Shown in pieces: positions 32,126-36,285 of a stretch of 36,285 nucleotides of DNA. The position numbers and the translations under genes were made by a program. Origin of the DNA: Clostridiales bacterium (GTDB lineage Bacteria > Bacillota > Clostridia > Oscillospirales > Acutalibacteraceae); NCBI GenBank assembly GCA_019415945.1, contig DXYF01000040.1, positions 1 through 36,285 of the forward strand, given 5' to 3'. The first letter of the stretch is position 1, and every line of letters begins with the position of its first letter. The notes under the pieces were generated by a model. It saw nothing but the letters and a program-made list of their open reading frames with translations, was not told the DNA's origin and searched no databases.

Positions 32126-33379
32126 GTGTCAAAACTGCTTGTAACAGGACGGAAAAAGCTAAGCGGAGAGACATATGTTCAAGGAGCTAAAAACAGTGCG
32201 TTGCCTGTGCTTGCCGCAACAATACTTACAAAAGGCGAAAATGTGATTTATAATTGTCCGAGGCTTTCCGATGTTGACGCCTCTGCAAGAATTTTGCGTT
32301 ATTTGGGTTGTAAGGTCAGCCGAAGTTCGGGAGCGGTGCTTGTAAATTCCGATTCTGTAGACAGATGCGATATACCCGATGAGCTCATGCGAAAAACGAG
32401 AAGCTCTATAGTGTTTTTGGGTGCGGTGCTTGCACGAACCGGGTGTGCAAAAATGAGCTTCCCCGGGGGTTGTGAAATCGGATTAAGACCTATTGATATG
32501 CACCTCAAGGCATTGCGTGAAATGGGTGCCGTTATATGCGAACGGCACGGTTATCTTGACTGTACGGCTCCGAAAGGTTTGAAAGGGGCAAAAATTACCC
32601 TGTCGTTTCCCAGTGTCGGTACTACCGAAGAGATCATGATAGCGGCGTGTCTTGCCGAGGGAACAACCATTATTACAAATGCTGCAAGAGAGCCTGAGAT
32701 ATGCGACCTTGCAGACTACCTCAATAAATGCGGTGCAAAAATATACGGAGCAGGCGAGGGAGTAATTGTAATTGAGGGCGTGTCATCTCTCAACGCAGCC
32801 AATCACTCCATAATTCCTGACAGAATTGTGGCTGCAACTTTAATGTCATGTGCTGCCGTTACCGGTTCTGAAATTACGCTTGACGGCGTTATTTGCAGTC
32901 ATCTTGCTTCTGTTATCCCTGTTTTTGAGGAGGCAGGCTGCAAGGTTAAATGCAGAAACGGAAAGCTTGAATTTGTTGCTCCCGAAAAGCTCAAATCAAT
33001 GAAAACCATTCGTACAATGCCGTATCCCGGTTTTCCTACAGATGCTCAGGCCCCCTTGCTTGCGGCGGCTTGTGTGGCAGACGGTACAACAGTTTTTGTT
33101 GAGAATATATTTGAAAACCGTTACAGGCACACGGGTGAACTTATGCGGATGGGTGCAAACATCAAGACGGTAGGTAAGGTTGCCGTAGTTGAGGGGGTAA
33201 GCTCACTGTACGGCACGTATGTAGAAGCTACAGATTTGCGTGGAGCCGCGGCATTGGTTGTTGCAGGATTGTGTGCCGACCGACAAACCGAAATCGGCGG
33301 AGTGAAGTATCTTGAACGGGGATATGAGAGCTTTGAGCTTACGCTGTCTGCACTTGGAGCAGATATAAAAAAGATTTAA
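32126..33379 (+). CDS. murA: UDP-N-acetylglucosamine 1-carboxyvinyltransferase
   Basis: 417 aa, the first committed step of peptidoglycan synthesis: enolpyruvyl transfer from PEP to UDP-GlcNAc, target of fosfomycin. K22-N23 is in GAKNSALP. Cys116 is in SFPGGCEIGLRP, equivalent to E. coli Cys115, so the enzyme should be fosfomycin-sensitive at that residue. The rest follows the two-domain EPSP-synthase-like fold, with FPTDAQAPLLAAA and ENIFENRYRH typical of MurA. The start is GTG 32126, five bases after GAGAGGGTG. It lies 67 bases after murG. Whether a second MurA exists in the genome is unknown. Confidence 0.97.
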   Translation: MSKLLVTGRKKLSGETYVQGAKNSALPVLAATILTKGENVIYNCPRLSDVDASARILRYLGCKVSRSSGAVLVNSDSVDRCDIPDELMRKTRSSIVFLGAVLARTGCAKMSFPGGCEIGLRPIDMHLKALREMGAVICERHGYLDCTAPKGLKGAKITLSFPSVGTTEEIMIAACLAEGTTIITNAAREPEICDLADYLNKCGAKIYGAGEGVIVIEGVSSLNAANHSIIPDRIVAATLMSCAAVTGSEITLDGVICSHLASVIPVFEEAGCKVKCRNGKLEFVAPEKLKSMKTIRTMPYPGFPTDAQAPLLAAACVADGTTVFVENIFENRYRHTGELMRMGANIKTVGKVAVVEGVSSLYGTYVEATDLRGAAALVVAGLCADRQTEIGGVKYLERGYESFELTLSALGADIKKI

Positions 33380-33384
33380 CATAT

Positions 33385-33443
33385 GTGCGGGGCATTTGCT
33401 GTGCATATACAGTTGTTGCATTTGCCGCAGAAATGCTCCTGCA
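33385..33443 (+). other. Imperfect stem-loop between murA and ftsQ
   Basis: TGC-GGGGCATTT pairs with AAATGCTCC-T-GCA (12 pairs with one bulge and one G-U). The inner part carries two copies of GCATTTGC and a CTGT / ACAG pairing. No T run follows. It lies in the 120-base gap and has no obvious function. Confidence 0.35.
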
Positions 33444-33507
33444 AAATACATAACGAGTGGATTTAAAAGTGAAGCAATATAAAATAAAGGAAGGAGGATA
33501 ATTGTCT

Positions 33508-34893
33508 ATGAGCGAAAACAGAGAGCTTACGCAAAAAGAGAAAAAACAGCTTGCAAAACAAAGAAAAAATGCTGCAAAGCAAGCTCAGAAGTACCACAAA
33601 GAGCAAGAGAAAAAGGCAAAAACATCCTCTGCAAAGTCAAAAAAGCCATCCTCAAGCAAAATAGAGGAGGCGGTTAATTCAAGGCGAATAACAAACTTTG
33701 AAAATATCAGCCGTGAAGAAAGGTATATGCGTGAAAGCGAGAAAAAAATACGCAATCTCAGACCTCATGATTTTAAAGACGGCTATTATATAGATGAGTA
33801 CGGTGCAAGGCAAAAGCAGCAACGCCGTGCGAAAGAGATTCATGAACAGGAAGCCGAAGTTGTACGCAGACTAAAAAAACCTCTGACGCAAAAACAGATT
33901 AGATTAAGACGGGCTGTAATTTACAGTGCGATTTTTGCCGTTGTGTTAATTATAGGTGCTGTCTTGAGTTTAACCGTTCTGTTTAAAACGGAAAAAATCG
34001 AGGTTGAGGGCGACAAGTATTATTATGAAGATCAGATAATAGCATTCAGCGGAGTGGAATATCAACAAAATATTTTTGTTGAGGCGATGAGTGCCGACGC
34101 AGAAAATATTTCAAAAAATCTTCCTTATGTTGAAAAAGCAGAGGTTACATTTTCGATTCCCGATACTGTAATAATAAAAATAACAAACGCTGTTCCGTCC
34201 TATGTTGTAGAAAACGGTAATGAGTATTTGATAATAAGCTCAAACGGCCGTATCCTTGACAGTGCAGCAAATAATGCGGACAACCTTCCTTTGCTCAAAT
34301 GTGAAGAGCTTGACAGCGTAAAGCCGGGAGATTATGTATCTTTCAGTGACGATAACATACCCGAAATTCTTGAAACAGTTACAGAAAGCTTAAAAGCTAA
34401 CGATGTAAAAAACATTACTGCGTTTGATGTTACTGATACTGCAAATATTATGCTGGTGTACGATAACAGAATTACAATTAATTTGGGACTTCCCGAGGAT
34501 ATTGATTATAAAATCAGAACAGCAATAACTATTATAAACGATAATCTTGATCCCAATAACACCGGAACCGTTGAGGGCGTGCTTGATGTTTCATCCTGCA
34601 ATTCAAACAAGATTTCGAGATTTAAGCCTGCTGAAACTACAGAACCGTCCACATCGTCCACACATCCTTCTGCACAGGCTCAGTCACAGACCGAAACAAC
34701 CGTTCCCGTACCCGAGAGCGGAAATTATCAGGATTACTCTGACAGCTATGTGTGGAACGAAAGTACAGAAAGTACCGAAAACACAGATGATTCTGATAAC
34801 GGCAATTATTATGATGCAGACGGCTATAATAATGGTGTAAGCACCGAATACGGCTCAGCAGAAAATGCCAATGACGGATATTATTTGCAATAA
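33508..34893 (+). CDS. ftsQ: Cell division protein FtsQ/DivIB
   Basis: 461 aa, a bitopic division scaffold that binds FtsL and FtsB/DivIC. The cytoplasmic N-terminus of about 135 residues is long and highly charged (KEKKQLAKQRKNAAKQAQK). A membrane segment sits at about 136-158. The POTRA domain (about 160-230) starts FKTEKIEVEGDKYYYEDQII with the family phrase LPYVEKAEVTFSIPDTV, followed by the beta domain to about 370. The last 90 residues are low complexity, Ser/Thr/Pro-rich and then Asp/Asn/Tyr-rich. The start may be TTG 33502 (4 bases after AAGGAGG) or ATG 33508 (10 bases after); I took the ATG. It follows murA and precedes ftsZ, the usual order. Confidence 0.9.
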   Translation: MSENRELTQKEKKQLAKQRKNAAKQAQKYHKEQEKKAKTSSAKSKKPSSSKIEEAVNSRRITNFENISREERYMRESEKKIRNLRPHDFKDGYYIDEYGARQKQQRRAKEIHEQEAEVVRRLKKPLTQKQIRLRRAVIYSAIFAVVLIIGAVLSLTVLFKTEKIEVEGDKYYYEDQIIAFSGVEYQQNIFVEAMSADAENISKNLPYVEKAEVTFSIPDTVIIKITNAVPSYVVENGNEYLIISSNGRILDSAANNADNLPLLKCEELDSVKPGDYVSFSDDNIPEILETVTESLKANDVKNITAFDVTDTANIMLVYDNRITINLGLPEDIDYKIRTAITIINDNLDPNNTGTVEGVLDVSSCNSNKISRFKPAETTEPSTSSTHPSAQAQSQTETTVPVPESGNYQDYSDSYVWNESTESTENTDDSDNGNYYDADGYNNGVSTEYGSAENANDGYYLQ

Positions 34894-34931
34894 AATATAT
34901 TGTGTATTTTTTCAATTTATTTGCAATAAAA
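34881..34931. repeat. 15-bp direct repeat at the ftsQ stop codon
   Basis: TTATTTGCAATAAAA occurs at 34881-34895, covering the last ftsQ codons and the TAA, and again at 34917-34931, 36 bp later, without mismatch. Each copy is a near-palindrome. Confidence 0.6.
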
Positions 34932-34955
34932 AAGGATAAAAAGCATTTAAAAGCA

Positions 34956-34984
34956 TTGATATTTTTAAAAAAGTATGATAATAT
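34956..34984 (+). promoter_or_regulatory. Promoter of ftsZ
   Basis: TTGATA (34956-34961), 17 bp, TAATAT (34979-34984), in a very AT-rich 170-base gap, giving a leader of about 70 nt. ftsZ can thus be expressed apart from the rest of the cluster. Confidence 0.65.
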
Positions 34985-35063
34985 ATAAAATAAATTATAT
35001 AATCTATTAGTATGGAGTTTTGTTGCTATATAGTGCTTAAAAGATTTTAAGGAGGACGAAAAA

Positions 35064-36161
35064 ATGGCTTTTGAACTGGAATTGGAAAATGAGTATATGC
35101 CTAAAATTAAGGTTATAGGTGTAGGCGGCGGCGGTGGAAATGCCGTTAATCGCATGGTAGCAATGGAGGTTAAGAATGTTGAGTTTATTGCTGTCAACAC
35201 TGATGAGCATGTATTAAGACTGTCAAAGGCTTCACAAAAGGTTCAAATCGGCGAAAAACTCACTAAGGGTAAGGGTGCAGGTTCTATGCCGGCAATCGGA
35301 CAGAGTGCCGCTGAAGAGAGCAAGGATGAAATAGCGGCTCTTCTTAAAGATACAGATATGGTTTTTGTTACAGCAGGTATGGGCGGCGGAACAGGTACAG
35401 GTGCTGCCCCCGTAGTAGCTAAAATTGCTAAGGATATGGGTATTTTAACTGTTGGTGTTGTTACAAAGCCGTTTGCATTTGAGGGCAAAAGAAGAATGAC
35501 ACAGGCTGAGCAGGGTATTGCCGAACTTTCTGCCTGCGTAGATTCACTTATTATCGTTCCTAACGAAAGACTTAAATATGTTTCCGATACGAGCATTACA
35601 CTCCAGAATGCGTTTGAAATTGCTGACGATGTGTTAAGACAGGGTGTTCAAAGTATTTCTGACTTGATTCTTCTTCCGGGTCTTGTAAACCTTGACTTTG
35701 CAGATGTTACTTCTGTAATGAAAGACGCAGGATATGCACATATGGGTATGGGAAGTGCATCAGGTAAGGACAAGGCAACAGTAGCTGCTGATAAGGCTGT
35801 TTCAAGTCCGTTGCTTGAAACATCTATAGACGGTGCAAAGGGTGTTATTATTAACATTACAGCCTCTGCCGATGTAAGTCTTGATGATATCGACACCGCT
35901 TCAACAATGATTAAAGACAAGGTTTCGGAAGATGCAAATATCATCTGGGGTGCTGTTATTGACGATAAGATGCAGGATGAAATGAGCGTAACGGTTATAG
36001 CTACAGGTTTTAACGCCGACGGACAGGTTGCAAAGAAAAAGCTTCAGAGCGAGTCGGTTATAGTTGACAAGAAGGAAGAGGCTTCGTCCGCTGCCACTAA
36101 GGATAAGACTGATGATGAAGATGACACTTTCTACGATATTATGTCAATCTTCAATAAGTAA
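35064..36161 (+). CDS. ftsZ: Cell division GTPase FtsZ
   Basis: 365 aa, the tubulin-like GTPase that forms the Z ring. The nucleotide site has GGGGGNAVNRM at 21-31, NTDEH near 45 and the tubulin signature GGGTGTG at 107-113. The T7 synergy loop NLDFADV lies near 207-213. The core ends near residue 320, followed by a short linker of about 30 residues rich in Lys, Glu and Asp. The C-terminal peptide is DDTFYDIMSIFNK, which differs from the common DIPxFLR motif bound by FtsA, ZipA or SepF. AAGGAGG lies nine bases before the ATG. It is the last gene of the cluster and is followed by a terminator. Confidence 0.97.
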   Translation: MAFELELENEYMPKIKVIGVGGGGGNAVNRMVAMEVKNVEFIAVNTDEHVLRLSKASQKVQIGEKLTKGKGAGSMPAIGQSAAEESKDEIAALLKDTDMVFVTAGMGGGTGTGAAPVVAKIAKDMGILTVGVVTKPFAFEGKRRMTQAEQGIAELSACVDSLIIVPNERLKYVSDTSITLQNAFEIADDVLRQGVQSISDLILLPGLVNLDFADVTSVMKDAGYAHMGMGSASGKDKATVAADKAVSSPLLETSIDGAKGVIINITASADVSLDDIDTASTMIKDKVSEDANIIWGAVIDDKMQDEMSVTVIATGFNADGQVAKKKLQSESVIVDKKEEASSAATKDKTDDEDDTFYDIMSIFNK

Positions 36162-36199
36162 TTACTGATTTGTAGTATCAAAAAATATCAAAAATTAAG

Positions 36200-36237
36200 G
36201 CTTGATATCTGTTTTGTGCAGATATCAAGCTTTTTTT
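36200..36237 (+). terminator. Terminator of ftsZ and the dcw cluster
   Basis: A perfect 12-bp stem GCTTGATATCTG / CAGATATCAAGC with a 7-nt loop and a T7 tract (36231-36237), 38 bases after the ftsZ stop. Confidence 0.93.
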
Positions 36238-36240
36238 GGT

Positions 36241-36285
36241 GTCCTTTAGGGCGTGGAAATAAACCCCCGGTTCAACCGGGGGAAG
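36241..36285. repeat. GC-rich hairpin element at the right edge (cut)
   Basis: After the terminator comes a small hairpin GTCC-TTTA-GGGC, a linker GTGGAAATAAA, and a perfect 7-bp hairpin CCCCCGG-TTCAA-CCGGGGG (36264-36282). Two compact GC-rich hairpins in an AT-rich gap look like the start of a structured RNA or a mobile-element end, possibly an IS200/IS605-type terminus. The window ends too early to decide. Confidence 0.35.

Noticed and set aside
1..36285. CRISPR array, prophage or rRNA genes
   Set aside because: No regularly spaced repeats, phage genes or rRNA sequence were seen; the only mobile-element hint is the cut hairpin at the right edge.

Overview
The window looks like a chromosomal segment of a low-to-moderate GC, endospore-forming member of the Clostridia, most likely Oscillospiraceae/Ruminococcaceae-like. 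The evidence is the sporulation-specific genes yqfC, yqfD and ylbJ, strong AAGGAGG-type ribosome binding sites with several TTG/GTG starts, a Firmicutes T-box riboswitch, and a dcw cluster of the clostridial type. I assigned this from gene content and protein motifs only; no database was searched.

Layout. (1) 1-4190, minus strand: a tandemly duplicated accessory cassette. Each copy has a consensus promoter, a 14-bp palindrome in the leader, a 145-aa Sec-secreted protein, an intergenic hairpin and an FtsX-type ABC permease. A 31-codon stub of an ABC ATPase lies behind the first-transcribed permease and marks the duplication joint. The last permease runs off the left edge. (2) 4237-6364, minus: leucine biosynthesis gene leuA under a T-box leader. 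(3) 6417-11565, plus: a DUF951 gene, prfA, Sua5/YwlC, coaE, a lytic transglycosylase and an M18 aminopeptidase. (4) 11573-11742: a self-contained tRNA-Arg(ACG) unit with promoter and terminator. (5) 11822-15352, minus: ylbJ, asnB and a PAP2 phosphatase, apparently one transcription unit, divergent from (6) 15426-17709, plus: yqfC, yqfD, ymdB. (7) 17740-23510: fakA, recG, a D,D-carboxypeptidase and nrdR, closed by a strong terminator. (8) 23755-36237: the division and cell wall cluster mraZ, rsmH, ftsL, a PASTA-containing class B PBP, mraY, ftsW, murG, murA, ftsQ and ftsZ, ended by a strong terminator. (9) 36241-36285: a GC-rich hairpin element cut by the right edge.

How the genes work together. 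Region 8 supplies lipid II synthesis (MurA, MraY, MurG), septal polymerase and transpeptidase (FtsW plus PBP), the FtsL/FtsQ scaffold and the Z ring. It contains no Mur ligases (murC-F), no murB and no ftsA. Regions 5-7 combine sporulation membrane proteins with housekeeping repair, lipid and wall-trimming functions. The part most likely to be new biology is region 1: a secreted beta-rich protein plus FtsX permease (and, by inference, an ATPase) duplicated in tandem. Its leader, palindrome, signal peptide and hairpin are conserved while the C-terminal half of the secreted protein has diverged.
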